Below, piece by piece: positions 22,301-33,960 of a stretch of DNA of 64,000 bases. The notes under the pieces are model-generated. The model was not told where the DNA came from. It made no database searches and saw only the letters and a program-made list of their open reading frames with translations. The position numbers and the translations under genes are program-made. The stretch spans positions 12,740,354 through 12,804,353 of the forward strand of contig NC_049992.1 of NCBI RefSeq assembly GCF_000003815.2, read 5' to 3'. The number at the start of each line of letters is the position of its first letter. Within the stretch, counting starts at the first letter, position 1. The stretch is from Branchiostoma floridae. Its lineage: Eukaryota > Chordata > Leptocardii > Amphioxiformes > Branchiostomatidae.

Positions 22301-25300
22301 ACAGAAATATGGAGGGGTTTTACAAAGTCTCTAAAACTCACGGAAATATGGGTGGGTTTTACACAGTCTCAAAGTCTCACAGAAACACAGGTGGGTTTAG
22401 ATAGGCATCCAAGCTCATAGAAAGACGGTTATGGTTTTATATAGTTACCCATGCCAGTCTGACAGAAACATGGGTGGGTTTTAGGAAGTCACCCAGTCTC
22501 GTACAAACATGGTAAGGGTTTTCGATAGTTATCCATAGGCTCACAGAAACATGGGTGGGTTTTAGATCGTCACCCAACATGAAACATGGCGGGTTACGAT
22601 TTCATCATGACCAGTCTTTTACACTGCTGGCTTCACAGAGCTAAACTATCAGAACATGTGCATTTTGTCAAAATCTAGCAAAAACAGGTGCCCCACCAGT
22701 AAGAGGTCTGTAACAAAAGAAATACAAACTTACTGCATAGTATCAGGGTCCCCGTTCAGTTCTGGAAAATAAAACAATGCTTTGTGTATTTAATTTTTTC
22801 ACTGAAAGGCAATGGTTTCGAACATGATGTAACTCGAAAAGGTAACGCACACCTACCCTATATGGTCACCTTTAGCTGGGTGACGCACGTATTGGCATTT
22901 CCTAAGCCGTGAATCGCTTCAGTGGGTCATGTCACTGGTGGAAGGGACCCACCTGTTACATGGGAACTGTGTTTTCATCTTTCAGTTGCCGAATTAGATG
23001 GCAGGAGAGTTTCTTTTCATGACTATCTAAGCTTATACGGTATGTCAGTCGCCATATAGTATGTGTATCCCTCAAGACGGAGAGGGCATGTGGAAAAGGG
23101 GAGGGAGGGAAAGGAACGTTTGCTAGTTTTCTCAACATGGAACAAGGAAATAATGCAATACAATAGGCACACAACGGGCGTCTATTGTTATGGGGCAGCT
23201 GTAGTCTCAAAATAGCATCTCGATAATTGGTAACTATTTATTTCTTATTCAGACACTCGTAATCGGAGTTTTCGTCCTCTAATTCAATCGACGATTTTGT
23301 TGGTATGTCAGTTCGTTCGCTGTTGTTGAATATGTACTACTCGGTACTACTCTTTATTATTTTTATTAGAATAGAATAGAATAAATAGAACAATTATCGA
23401 CCATTATGTCATAGGATACGAAATGACACTATATTGTCCTGTTTCTACTTTGCAACTTTAGACATTTCTAGTGCACGATACATATGGTCTTAGTGTACGT
23501 GTCAGCACATTACCAAGTCTCATAATTAGAGGGTATGTGGACTGACAAGCCATTCTGTTTTCAATTATAGAACAGGCTTTCTCTGAACGAAAGAGAAAAC
23601 ATCTGACCGGATATCATCATGCTCTTTACGACAAGGTAGATTACTGACAGCTGTCAAGGGACTGTTTCTCAGTTTGATTTCTGTTCTGAACATCGTCCCT
23701 ACCAGACCCCCTCCCCATTACCACTATCGGGTTGTTGTTTTTTTCCAAGCAACATCTGACGTAAAACAAGTAATACTTGTAGTAAGTGTGGGAAAGAGTC
23801 ATTTTGATATATTCTGAGACCATGTCACATTAGTCCAAGGCACCGGTAGCGAAAACAAGCCATACATTTTGTGACGATATTTGNNNNNNNNNNNNNNNNN
23901 NNNNNNNNNNNNNNNNNNNNNNNNNNNNNNNNNNNNNNNNNNNNNNNNNNNNNNNNNNNNNNNNNNNNNNNNNNNNNNNNNNNATCGTCCCTGTTATCTT
24001 GTATTTTACTTTGCAACATCTTTCGAGAGAGAACTGAGCATGTCGTGCTCAAATGAAATCATGTTTATGTATAGTACGTTAACCTCTACCAGGCTCCCCA
24101 GGTCGCTGGAAAAATAGTACAAATTTGCCAAATAGACAGAAAACACACCAGAGGAGTCGGTTGGCCGAGGAGTACAGTATGCGACCCTCAACCAACTTTG
24201 GTGTGTTTTCTGTTTACTTGGCAAATTTGTGCTATTTTTCCAGCGACCTGGGGAGCCTGGTAGAGGCTATATGTACGTGTGCGCATCTGCCGACGTCCTC
24301 GGAATTTTCCAACGGTAGCTCGTACCGTGCACAGGAATGTTGTCTTCCCCGTGCGGGGAGAGGAGATTATGACTGCACTCATTCCTGTCTGTAATGTAGC
24401 ATGTTGGAATTTTAATGAACGCATTTATCTATCCCTGAAAACCTTAAGCTGTCCTTTCCACACATTCTCCACGGCTTTTGTAATCAAAAGATAGTAGGAA
24501 GCCAAGTATACCGGTAGATGCTTCAAACAAAGGATATGCTCTTGGTTGCAGAAATGTCAAGTTTGCCCATTGGTTTAGAAGACTGACGTTTAGGACTTGT
24601 ACTGTTTAATTGGCACTTCTTCAATAGCTATATCGTTAGAATCTAAAGACAAAAGGCGCAAGCGCTAATTGCTAACCGGTGATGACATCTCTAAACAGCA
24701 GAGTAGCTTGGAGCTATAGCTAACTCGTGCCCGACTTCTTTTGTAAATCTGGCGCCTGGAATTTATGGTGAATGGTCGATCTAGACTATGCCACTTTTTG
24801 CTGTTTTATAATAATAATAATCTTTATTGCAAACTCATGCCCGAAGGCTAATTGCAAAAATACATGTATGAAAGTACATTGATGATAATGATACAATAAC
24901 AAAGTGGACATAGGGGTCAACAACTAGTGATACTTCTAATCTAAAATGAATGCTATTGGGTTTGATTTCTTTTCTGTATACAGTGGAGGATGAAATTTCC
25001 GACATTTTGGGAGACATATGCATTGGGTGGTGCTAACAGGAAGGCAGTTTTTTGTAGTTCGTTACGATGTGCAAAGCTGGGAAAAAATTTGTTAATTAGT
25101 TTAAATAGTTTGTCTCTTTCGGTACTGTAGTGAGGACAATGACAAAATAAGTGCATTTCATCTTCCACTGCTTTTCCTGTACAATATTTACATATTCTCT
25201 CGTTAACAGGTAATTGTTTGTATCTACCTCTTTCGACCTCTAACGTATGTGCGCTTACTCTGAGCTTACATATAGCTGATCTTACATCAAAGTCTTTGGT

Positions 25301-27006
25301 GTGTAGATAATTTTCCATAGTGTACACAGATTTGAGATGCTTATACAATCTTAGTTTACCAGTATCAACAGATAAATTGTGGAGAAAACTTTGAATGTAC
25401 ATGTCAGATAGCCTTCTTCTAAGTAAAGTACAAATATGTTGCCTGTCGAGGTCAGTGTTGTCGTTATTCCAAATAAAGGACAAGCCGCTATTGTTAAGTA
25501 TTTCTTTCACATGAGATAACAGATTTTTCTTGTTGCTATATATATTAAGCATATGTTTTTGATATAATAATGCGTCAGCTTGCAGTGGATGTGTATTGGT
25601 ATCTAGTTGTCTAAGCCTTAACCAGTATTTGACTAAGCGAACCGATATGTCTATGTCTAGAGACAGTCTACCGAGTTCAGCTTTACATGTTGCAAATACC
25701 AAAGCACGTTCTGTAGCCTGGATAGAACCTCAAAAATATCTATCGTGTAGATATTTTTGAGGTCGGTCTGGGGTCTGGTATCCAGGCTAGCAGTTCTGTG
25801 GAAATCTGAAACAAGTCTATCTTTCCGGCCTAAACCGTATCTTTTATCTGCAACATTGGTGGATATCTACCACTGCGATGTTTGCTATAGTAAGGTCTTA
25901 CAGGTGCATACCCTGTGGTTTATACCGTCGGACGTATGACAGGATCGGTTGAAGTGATTTATGATGTTGAATCTCAGCTCACGCCATTTTATCCAGGCTC
26001 ATTTTTTCCTTGCTCATGCCTCCTAAATAGCCACAACTACATCTACGTGTAGATTGTAAATTTCACACGTGTATCATCGTGTTGCTAGCCATTCAAACCG
26101 GGTCAGCGGACGCTGATGTGTTCTCGGGCGGACAGCACGTCACCTTATACCGTGGGAAGGTGTGCAGAGCCCCGCTGGGCCAACCTGAGGTTCATTAAAC
26201 ATATTGGCACCCTCCCTCGACAGCCACCTTGTGTTGATAGACCCAATACGACTTGCTTAGACGCCTTCACCACCTAATACACGTGGTGTAAATCTGTTGT
26301 GGCTTGGGACCCCGCCAAAGATGTGTTTCGACTGTTAAAGACCAAGTACATCACAGTTTCTTCTTCTCAGTTCTTCTCTCACTTGTTTGTAAATCCGTCC
26401 GTAGCGGCTGTGTCGTGTTGGGGCCTACAGGACCGGTCCGTGACACATTTGTTATCACTTAGGACCAGTCGTGGGGAAATTACAAAAGACAGGCTCGGGT
26501 TTAACTGGTGCAAGTTAAGGGTGAAATTTAAACTGTCAAATATTCTCGTTTCTGAGTAGAGGCATAATTGGTTGCACACACGAAAGTCTAGTTCCCAGCG
26601 CGTAGCGATATTAACAGCTGATCCTCCAAACTCACTAGAATTAGAATCAATCGAGTTGCGCATTTTGTCTTTTTGACCAGAATGCACAATCTCCCATGCA
26701 GAAATAAAGATGCAGCTTTTAAGATGCAGCTTTTATACACGCTGTTTTAATTATCAACAATAGAAACGCATTTAAAAATGCGTTTCTATTGTTGATAATT
26801 AAAACAGCGTGTATTTTGGTTGACTTCTCTATCACTTCAATGACCCAGTACTACATAGAAAGTAACAATATTTATACAAGGGTACTAGTAGCTTTCATAA
26901 TAATGATAGATTTATTTGGAAGATATAGGCGTGAAGTTTATAACAGGCTATGTCTATCAACGTGTGGCAATATCACCCGATGTTCCTACAATTTAAAGAC
27001 AAATGC

Positions 27007-27042
<36 letters not shown>

Positions 27043-27313
27043 CCAGTGACAACTGGATGATAGTAAAATCATATCTCTTAAACATTCACGTTACATTGCC
27101 TTCCTTGTGTTGCAGGTAAAGGTGTGGTTCCAGAACCGGAGGACGAAGTACAAGAGAGACCAGCAAGAAGAGGAGGGGCGGAAATCCCCTCCCAAACAGA
27201 AGGGCGCGCACCACGTCAGCAGGTGGAGAATGGCTACTCAGCAGTTCACAGACGAACAGACGGACCACAAGGAACACACAGACGGACAGACTATCGAAAA
27301 AACGGACAGCTGA
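18915..27313 (+). CDS. Emx: Emx homeobox transcription factor, first copy (three exons)
   Basis: Joining 18915-19320, 22092-22267 and 27116-27313 gives 259 residues; intron phases are 1 and 0. The N-terminus [19 protein letters not shown] matches the Emx signature (vertebrate FTIESLV-KD). A proline-rich stretch follows, then [17 protein letters not shown], matching the Emx YPW...FGHRFQ block. The homeodomain is residues 151-210 (PKRIRTAF... [14 protein letters not shown]) with Gln50 and Asn51. The conserved tail [14 protein letters not shown] follows. Emx proteins are nuclear DNA-binding regulators of anterior and head/brain patterning in bilaterians. The start is the tandem ATG at 18915; the frame is open upstream to 18675, but that extension has no Emx resemblance and the second copy also begins MMAV. 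Which named amphioxus Emx paralogue this is cannot be decided here. Confidence 0.95.
19321..22091 (+). other. Intron 1 of the first Emx gene
   Basis: 2.77 kb, AT-rich. It contains no coding exon I recognise. Short runs of GAAGAAGAAAGTA occur near 19426-19450. Intron 1 of the second copy (about 1.3 kb) shows no obvious similarity to it. Confidence 0.6.
22092..22267 (+). CDS. Emx: Exon 2 of the first Emx gene (homeodomain residues 1-44)
   Basis: Acceptor cttctttttag, donor aacacag|gtacgt. Encodes [15 protein letters not shown] and homeodomain residues 1-44, ending at SLSLTETQ. Bases 22121-22267 are identical over all 147 positions to the second Emx copy. The intron begins with an in-frame TAG after six codons. 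Confidence 0.97.
22268..22588 (+). repeat. Exon-derived splice-donor minisatellite, first Emx gene (about 8 units)
   Basis: Starting at the exon 2 donor, about eight degenerate units of 37-45 bases follow in tandem. A representative unit is TCTCACAGAAACACAG|GTGGG plus TTTTACACAGTCTCAAAG. The left part copies the last 16 bases of exon 2 (TCTCACAGAAACACAG) and the right part the start of intron 2. The unit ending at about 22390 reproduces the exon end and a GT donor exactly. Similarity decays toward 22588. Confidence 0.85.
23884..23983. other. Assembly gap (100 N) in intron 2 of the first Emx gene
   Basis: Exactly 100 undetermined bases; the true length is unknown. Confidence 0.98.
24080..24269. 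mobile_element. Long-hairpin MITE in intron 2 of the first Emx gene
   Basis: Two arms of about 85 bp (CCTCTACCAGGCTCCCCAGG, then GTCGCTGGAAAAATAG, CAAATTTGCCAA, GAAAACACACCA) face each other around a short centre. The right end reads TAGAGGCTA. Related to the truncated copy at 12408. The flanks share only GTACGT, so the target duplication is uncertain. Confidence 0.8.
24808..25708 (-). mobile_element. 5'-truncated LINE (non-LTR retrotransposon)
   Basis: On the minus strand a 249-codon frame (25702-24953) is followed by a short 3' UTR with AATAAAG and a (ATT)n tail at 24808-24822. The 5' end stops at a MITE. Truncated 5' ends and short-repeat tails are typical of LINEs. It lies antisense in intron 2 of the first Emx gene. 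Confidence 0.7.
24953..25702 (-). pseudogene. C-terminal part of a LINE ORF2 (reverse transcriptase protein)
   Basis: The frame has the layout of the region after the reverse transcriptase domain in many LINE ORF2 proteins. It has helical, leucine-rich sequence, then [16 protein letters not shown] and a C-x2-C-x8-H-x4-C-x-C-like cluster ([19 protein letters not shown]) near residue 172, followed by the usual short tail. The endonuclease and reverse transcriptase domains are absent. The frame is open over 249 codons, which suggests a fairly young insertion. Confidence 0.65.
25713..25791. mobile_element. Short hairpin MITE next to the LINE
   Basis: Ends TAGCCTGGAT and the complement of ATCCAGGCTA surround the palindromic core ACCTCAAAAATATCTA...TAGATATTTTTGAGGT. 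Flanks share GTTCTG, a possible decayed target duplication. Confidence 0.65.
26735..26814. repeat. Perfect 39-bp-arm palindrome
   Basis: Bases 26735-26773 and 26776-26814 are exact reverse complements separated by AA. The word AAGATGCAGCTTTT is also duplicated just to the left (26707-26734). In intron 2 of the first Emx gene. Confidence 0.95.
27008..27040. repeat. (GATT)n microsatellite
   Basis: About eight tandem GATT copies, 75 bases before exon 3 of the first Emx gene. Confidence 0.95.
27116..27313 (+). CDS. Emx: Exon 3 of the first Emx gene (recognition helix and tail)
   Basis: Acceptor ttgtgttgcag. Encodes [14 protein letters not shown], an acidic QQEEEG stretch, then [13 protein letters not shown] and a charged tail ending in TGA. 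65 residues. Confidence 0.95.
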   Translation, partial: VKVWFQNRRTKYKRDQQEEEGRKSPPKQKGAHHVSRWRMATQQFTDEQTDHKEHTDGQTIEKTDS

Positions 27314-27727
27314 TGGTCTTAAGCTGATCAGAAACCAAGACTCTTCAAACTGCTAAATCCAACAGTACAACCAACATTCTAGAAGTTGTTGGAGAACGTT
27401 TTCGACATCTTGCTTCAGCAATGTTTTAGATAGACTCTAAGACTTTCACAGCAATGTAACCTTTTATTAGGCACAATAATATCTTTGTAGACGTTTTGTC
27501 GCAATCTTTCATTGTATATACATGTTCAAAGGAGAAGACGCGTTACCACAGCTTTCGGACTTGCGAATATGTGATGACTAAATGTATATAATGTATATAT
27601 TAAGAGAAACTTGTAAATCGTTCTCACTAACAGCTTTGTATAAAACGACTTCGGGAAGTTTAGGCGATTTTTACTGCACCATTTCGAAGAATACGTAGAA
27701 ATAACACACCTTTGCTAAAACGACGAT

Positions 27728-27733
27728 AATAAA
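27728..27733 (+). promoter_or_regulatory. Poly(A) signal candidate of the first Emx gene
   Basis: AATAAA 415 bases past the stop codon, the first convincing one in the 3' flank. Confidence 0.5.
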
Positions 27734-30606
27734 GTTTAGGTAGCTAGCTCTAGCAAGACGACCAACTCTCCCAAATATGGGAATGAGGGGCCGACCTATG
27801 CAAATGATGCATGGATGATATCAGGGAATTAGTCGAGCTAATCCACTAATTTATGACCTTGTATTTCATTGGTCAAATCTTCAGATCATTCCAATTAACC
27901 TGTTATGACAACCAATTGACGACCGGCTTTTAGTTGGCAGCTTGTATGTGAAAGCAAAGACTACCTATGCAACAATAGTAACTATGTAGCCTATGCCAAG
28001 AGACAAATGTTTCAGCGTCAAACACAATGACATACTGTTCTCTTCTAAAACGATTCTTCGAATGTCGTATGATCATGCGAAAACGTTGGAACAAAGTTGT
28101 GAAATGTAAGATGGCTTTGTTTGTGTAAAAATGGGAATAAATGAGCATTAACTGCACAACACACTTAATTGCAAACTTGCTAACTTTTTTTCTGTAATCT
28201 ATGTACTGTTCTGGTATTGGCGAAAGTATGCTTTGACCTATTTTCAAGCAATTCGCCATACAGCACATAACTCATGTCAAGTTTCTTAGAAATGCGTCAA
28301 CGTCTCCTTACATCACACATCATACAATTGTGGTGAGGTGCTTGTTATGAAAAGGCACAAAATGTCACTTTCAACAAATATTTCGTCGTTTGCTGGAATT
28401 ATCTGCCATGGCTGCCATCACGCATGTCTAGTGGCGCGTCTGATCGCAGCTAACCTCGGGGTCAAGTTTATAAAAGACTTCCAGGTGTCAGGTGTCAAGA
28501 GCGTTTGGATGCCATCAATCACGAGACGTTGGGAGTAATTAGCGGTGACCTACAATAACGGTTATTCATAATTCATGGCCCACATTTGGCACCGGGGTTT
28601 GGTGGTGATAGTCATCCGAGAGAGATGAAACAGACGACAAAAGTAGCAAAAAAAGAAGAACTCCGAGAAGGATAGTTTTCTGCTTAGCTGACCAATACAA
28701 GTGCGCTATAGCTCCAAGTACTAATGTTTCAAATTTAAATCTATTATTAGATCTTATCACAAGTACACCCCGAAACTTTTTATTGAGACAGAATGAAAAG
28801 CACTATTAGACGCTGCTGAATCTTTATAGAGCATAGACCATAGAACATTTTTCTGATTTTCTGTTTCATTTTTGCCTAAAGTGTAAGTTTCTAAATTTCC
28901 ATTCCCCAGTTGTATAGTTGGAGTTGGCTGCATGCATTTGAGCACTTCAGATGCACGTTAGCAGTCGTTACCTAGCTAAGGATATCGATGTATTTTTGTC
29001 GTTCATCGAAGTCATGATAGTCTAATGATAGACTTTATAATACTCTGGACGGTGGTCATGATTTGAAGGTAATAATTAGGGTAAAGTATACATCTAGTAC
29101 CAGGAAATCATATTCTTACAACCAGAATTGTAGTAGTCATGCTTGGACCGTGCAAGACTGATGTATACTTTCAAAATCCATTGTAAAAAAGGGACTTGAG
29201 AAAATTACACTGCGAAGGTCTCGGATCAACGGATCCATGACGGAGAAGCATGAGTTCTACAAATTTGTGCAACCAGTGTGCAACCAAGAAAACTTGTCCA
29301 TATACAACGTTTATACATCAGGGTAGGATATATAGTAAATGGTCTTTCCAATGATTCAAGAACAGAGCCGTACACATAAAAAGACACGTGTTTTACCTGT
29401 GAATCGTTCCAGTTCCATGTAACATGAATTCTGGCACTTTTGGGACTCTAGGCACATTAAAGCCTCCACATCGTTTAGAACAGGAACAACTCCCAACGAC
29501 ATCAAAGGAACTCTTCCTACAGGCGCACAAAAGAGCAAATGGACGGGTCACAAAGCACTTAAAACGCCACGACCCACTGTCAGACCTATCCTTCTGGGTA
29601 ACAAATATGATGTATTGTTGAAGATTGTTTCTTTCTCTAGCCCTCTTTGGTCGTGCTCGGACGAGAACAGGCCGTGACAGTGCCTGGGAGACTGTTATTT
29701 AGCCCTGTCCCCATGGCGCTTGCTCTTTTGAAGTCGGGACAACAGGTCAATGCATCATTCAAGAACAAAGCTCCCCTACTTAAGGTGCTGTGTCGGTCTG
29801 AATTACTCCCGTGAATATATTATAACTGTCGCCTTCTGGTTTCACTGTGCACATGTGGATCATTCTGTTCCAGAAAGATCTTTTCTATAAAACCTGTTAT
29901 GCCGCTATTGTATACGTTGTTTTCTTCTTACGCCATTTATGCTAAGATTGCATAGTGCAGAGGTATAATATCGCCATTATGTCCTGAAAAAATTGGGTGC
30001 GCATATACTTGTTGCATATTTTATACTCGAGCAACTAAAAATGTTCATGAAAAAGTGCTTTGTTTTGTGGACGGATCGTCTTGATAATGGTATGACTGTA
30101 ACTAATTATATGACTATGGCCAAATGCATTTATGCTTGACTTGTAAATCTAGAAGTTCAGTGCAGCTATAAACCCTGAAATGTCAGTCTTGTTAATTTTT
30201 ATGTCCAGTCCAATGAGGCAGATGTAAGGTTTGCCCGTAAGACATACTTTCCAGCAAATAAAATGCATCGGATAACCATACCACGTGAAGGATGTATTTG
30301 GCTCCCAGCTTTAGTTCCGTCAGTTTTGCAGTTTCGTAGGAATGGTGCCATAGTGATACGCAACAACGATACATAACGAGAACATAAATGGCTTAAAAAT
30401 GCCCTGGTGAGGGTTTGGGGTGCTCTGAGTTTTCAAACTTTTTTTCCTTTTCACATTCAAATAGAGGAATAGAACCATACTACGCAGAACCCTGTACACA
30501 GCAATGTTCGAAGGCAGAAAATTCCTGCTCACGCCTGTTAAAAGCTCTATTTCGAAATATCAAAAAAATCAGCTCAAAAATCAAAATAACATAGTATTAC
30601 GTAATG

Positions 30607-30720
30607 ATATCATAGACAAGCTTTATTGACACGACAAAAAGTACAGTGACTTTTGTACGGTCAAATGTAAACTGCAACAACAACAAAAGTGGATATAGAA
30701 TAAATCGTCAAACTCTACTA
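30607..30720 (-). repeat. Possible retroelement 3' tail
   Basis: CTTTATTGACACGACAAAAAGTACAGTG shares its layout with 13815-13900, and its GACACGACAAAAAGTA word with 47275-47290. Read on the minus strand each ends in or near AATAAAG. Confidence 0.35.
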
Positions 30721-32450
30721 ACTAAACAATAAGGGGGATGCAGGGACTCGCAATAAACGTACTAAAATCGCCACCATTCTGTATACATACATGTAATCAT
30801 GGTGTCTTATATATGACCAAGACAAATCACAGATTCATCTCCGTCAAACCCCCACACTTCTCACATGATTGCTCCTATCGCAGATCATTTGACAATCCAT
30901 CACAATTAAACATCATGGTAATGCTGTGACTAACAGGTCTTTTGGGAGGGAAATCCGACTTAATTACAGTCCTTATGGTCTATTTAGAACCTCTTCTGCC
31001 TCTCCTCATTAGCTAAAATTAGCAATGAGAAGTGATTTCGGAACACCTGCAACAAAAACTGACCTGGATGCTCGCAGGAAATCGATATTTACTGTCTGTT
31101 ATCGAGTTTTTTTCCAACATAAAATGTGTCAGATTTTCTCTCTTGTTTCTATCAGCAGTTCGATCTCAATAGCCTGGAGGTGAGAATCACATCATTAGTC
31201 AGAAAGTACCAACATACAACACGATGTTTGACCTCTAAACCAGGGATGTGTAGACAAAAAAAAAAATATCGTTTGAAATCTGTCGATTTCACGATCGCCG
31301 TGCCGAGTTTGTCCGAGTTTTGCCGATGTAAGATACGAAGTGTTGGGTGCAGCGAGCCTTTTGGGGCCCTCTCTGCAGGTGTTCCTACCGCCGCAGGTGA
31401 GAGAAGACAGCTTGTGACACGGTCTGGCAAAAAGGAATCTCAGCTATTCAGGAATGAGTGATGGGACGTTATCACACAGTTCATCGATCATTATTTGACC
31501 GGCGATCAATTTGTGATATCTGACACGACAGATTAGCACACGGCCTATTGAACTGTGCTGTGTGTTATCTTGTTGTTGCACTGGTTACAAACTAACCCGT
31601 CTACATGAGAATGCGCTGGGATTAGTGATTCATTCTCGGACCCTACTTAGAATTAGCCGTCCGACTGAAAATGGGCCAAGCGATATTTTGAAGTCACGGA
31701 TCTAGATAAAAAATTCGATAAAATAACTTGTTTTACCTGTATAAAACTTGATTATGATTGTCCTGTGTTTTGATAAAGGTTCAACTTCATCAACTTTCAA
31801 TATCAATATGTTTAATTTCGATAAAAAAAAGTACAACGTTTTCAAAGAAGATATAATAAAAATCCACAGCATGGACAAGTTGAAGGACAACTCACTGCAA
31901 GACAACATGTGCGAAAATTGTACTTGTTAGGTCGGACAGAATTTCAGCCCGTCCGTCCTAAAATCAAAACTCCATGACATGATAATAAAAAAACAAACAA
32001 TAAAATTTGACAAAAAAAGACAACTCGCTGTAGTCACATTTTTATTGATTATCAGTTTTCAATATACTGTATAGGCATTTGTTATGTAAACATACAATTA
32101 AAAATCATTACAATCACCAGTAATTACAGCTTGATATCTTCAGATCACAGATTAGTGGGTTAAGCTGAGGCAATGGTTTTCTCAAGGAGGTTAAAGAGTC
32201 TTAGTTTTCGCATTGTTGGCTTGACAACTTAGAGAAGACAGATGCAATCATGAAACAAGCGGAGCTCTTAAATACGCAGATAAAACGGCAAAAGGGCGAT
32301 AAAACTGGTCCCTGGTGATAGCTGACGATCTTTCCCACGGTTACTTCATGGGGAGGGGGGCGACAAGACACCTGTATACGCCATGCATGTTTGTTTAGAG
32401 TTTCCTTTTCCTGTTTGGTATAAAGGGGTGAGTGATTGGATAGTTGTATG

Positions 32451-32606
32451 TGAGTGAGTGAGTGAGTGAGTGAGTGAGTGAGTGAGTGAGTGAGTGAGTG
32501 AGTGAGTGAGTGAGTGAGTGAGTGAGTGAGTGAGTGAGTGAGTGAGTGAGTGAGTGAGTGAGTGAGTGAGTGAGTGAGTGAGTGAGTGAGTGAGTGAGTG
32601 AGTGAG
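32451..32606. repeat. Pure (TGAG)39 microsatellite
   Basis: 156 uninterrupted bases of TGAG. Frames of repeating SLTH on the minus strand are artefacts of it. Confidence 0.98.
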
Positions 32607-33797
32607 AAGGTCATGTACATACCCAATATTTAACAGCACGATCTCCCTATGAACAATAAATGTTGTCTTTCACTCTACTACGTATGTAATAGTGCATTTA
32701 GTAGCAAGGCAGGCTTGATAAAATTCACTACAGGCGATTTTGATGTTGTCTTGTTAGCCTCAACACAACAGATGTGTCTTTTCAATGTCGTAAAGACCCA
32801 GGCCTGCAGTCTCTCCCATATTTGTGTTGTCCATCACTATCTCAGCCATATATATACAGATTGTAGGTGGGGGTAATTACAACAACAATCCGGGGGAGTG
32901 CGGACATGTTCGCGCGGGATTTCGCGAGAGTTGATGAAAGCTGGACCTCATGCCCCGCTCTCTCAGACCACGAGGGTTATCTCACTTCAACCTCTTCACC
33001 AAGATCAACCATGGCAAACTATGCTTACATTGCACACTCAGCGATGTATGTAACATTAAACAATGATAAACCTTAATAGATCATCTTCTTTTTACAGTTT
33101 TATATTACACCTTCTCAGACCACACAAAGAGAAACACAAATCACGATTAATGTTTTGTAGGTACATGTACTTTCAGTTAGTTTCTCAATCACCAATACAT
33201 TATACTGTACTATGGCTTAAAAATAACCACGAGGCAACGTGTTGTTCTTCTAATAGTCATGACTATATGTTCCGGACATGCTAGGTGGTGCTAACCTAGA
33301 GCATGTAAAAACACGGTTGGCAAACCTTCCCTGTCATAATTGCAAAACTATACCCTGCTACTGCTACCGTCTGTGCGACGACATGTGTCCAAACGAACGA
33401 ACGAATGAACGTTACTATGGCAACTGATAGATCTTGAGGTTATCATCATCAGTTACAGGTGAAAACAATGACAAGGCCTGAAAAAAAGTCTTTGTGTAGT
33501 TCCCTTACTTTTACTATTTCTATTATCATTTTCTTCAGCGCCAAAGTGGATGTTATTGAGGTGTATTGCTTATCAAGGTTTTGAAACTTACCTTTCATAA
33601 ATTTTACTGTTCATGTGTGGGGCTTGTATACCATATTTGACTACATCTACATCTACATCTATGCAATGAAAGTGTATTCTGAGATTTAAAATCAAGTTTC
33701 TTAGTATATCATTTTACACCGGAAGAGAAGGCCTAGGACGAACCGATGTGCCACGCACGGAAGTTGTGTGTACAAAGGGGACGCACTACTAGTAGTC

Positions 33798-33960
33798 CTA
33801 GTATATAGCCTCCACCAGACCTTCCTACGGTGGTGCAGGGATAGTAGAATTCGGAAAAAAAATTGGCCAGGGGAGTCAGTCTATGCTTAATAGGTTCAGG
33901 TCTTTCCTTTCTGGTAGCAAATCTCCCCTGGTATATTACTAGTATTCTCCCTATAATGGC
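33798..33960 (-). mobile_element. Degraded MITE of the TAG(C/T)CTC-ACCAG family
   Basis: Begins TAGCCTCCACCAGACCTTCC. It is homologous, in the opposite orientation, to the element at 46413-46615 (shared CCTTCCTACGG, GGGGAGTCAGTC, CTGGTAGCAAA). One end appears truncated, with no target duplication. Confidence 0.6.

Larger units (their letters stand above)
27734..33797. other. Inter-Emx region, left part; no gene recognised
   Basis: No coding family recognised. It holds a possible retroelement tail (30607-30720) and the (TGAG)39 tract. A GC-richer, TAAT-containing stretch at about 28390-28570 looks less like decayed repeat than its surroundings and is a candidate for regulatory DNA, by appearance only. 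Confidence 0.4.

Noticed and set aside
22012..22404. 130-codon frame across exon 2 and the donor array of the first Emx gene
   Set aside because: It is in a different frame from the homeodomain; its repeats come from the minisatellite.
32201..32639. Frames with repeating SLTH
   Set aside because: Translation of the (TGAG)39 microsatellite.
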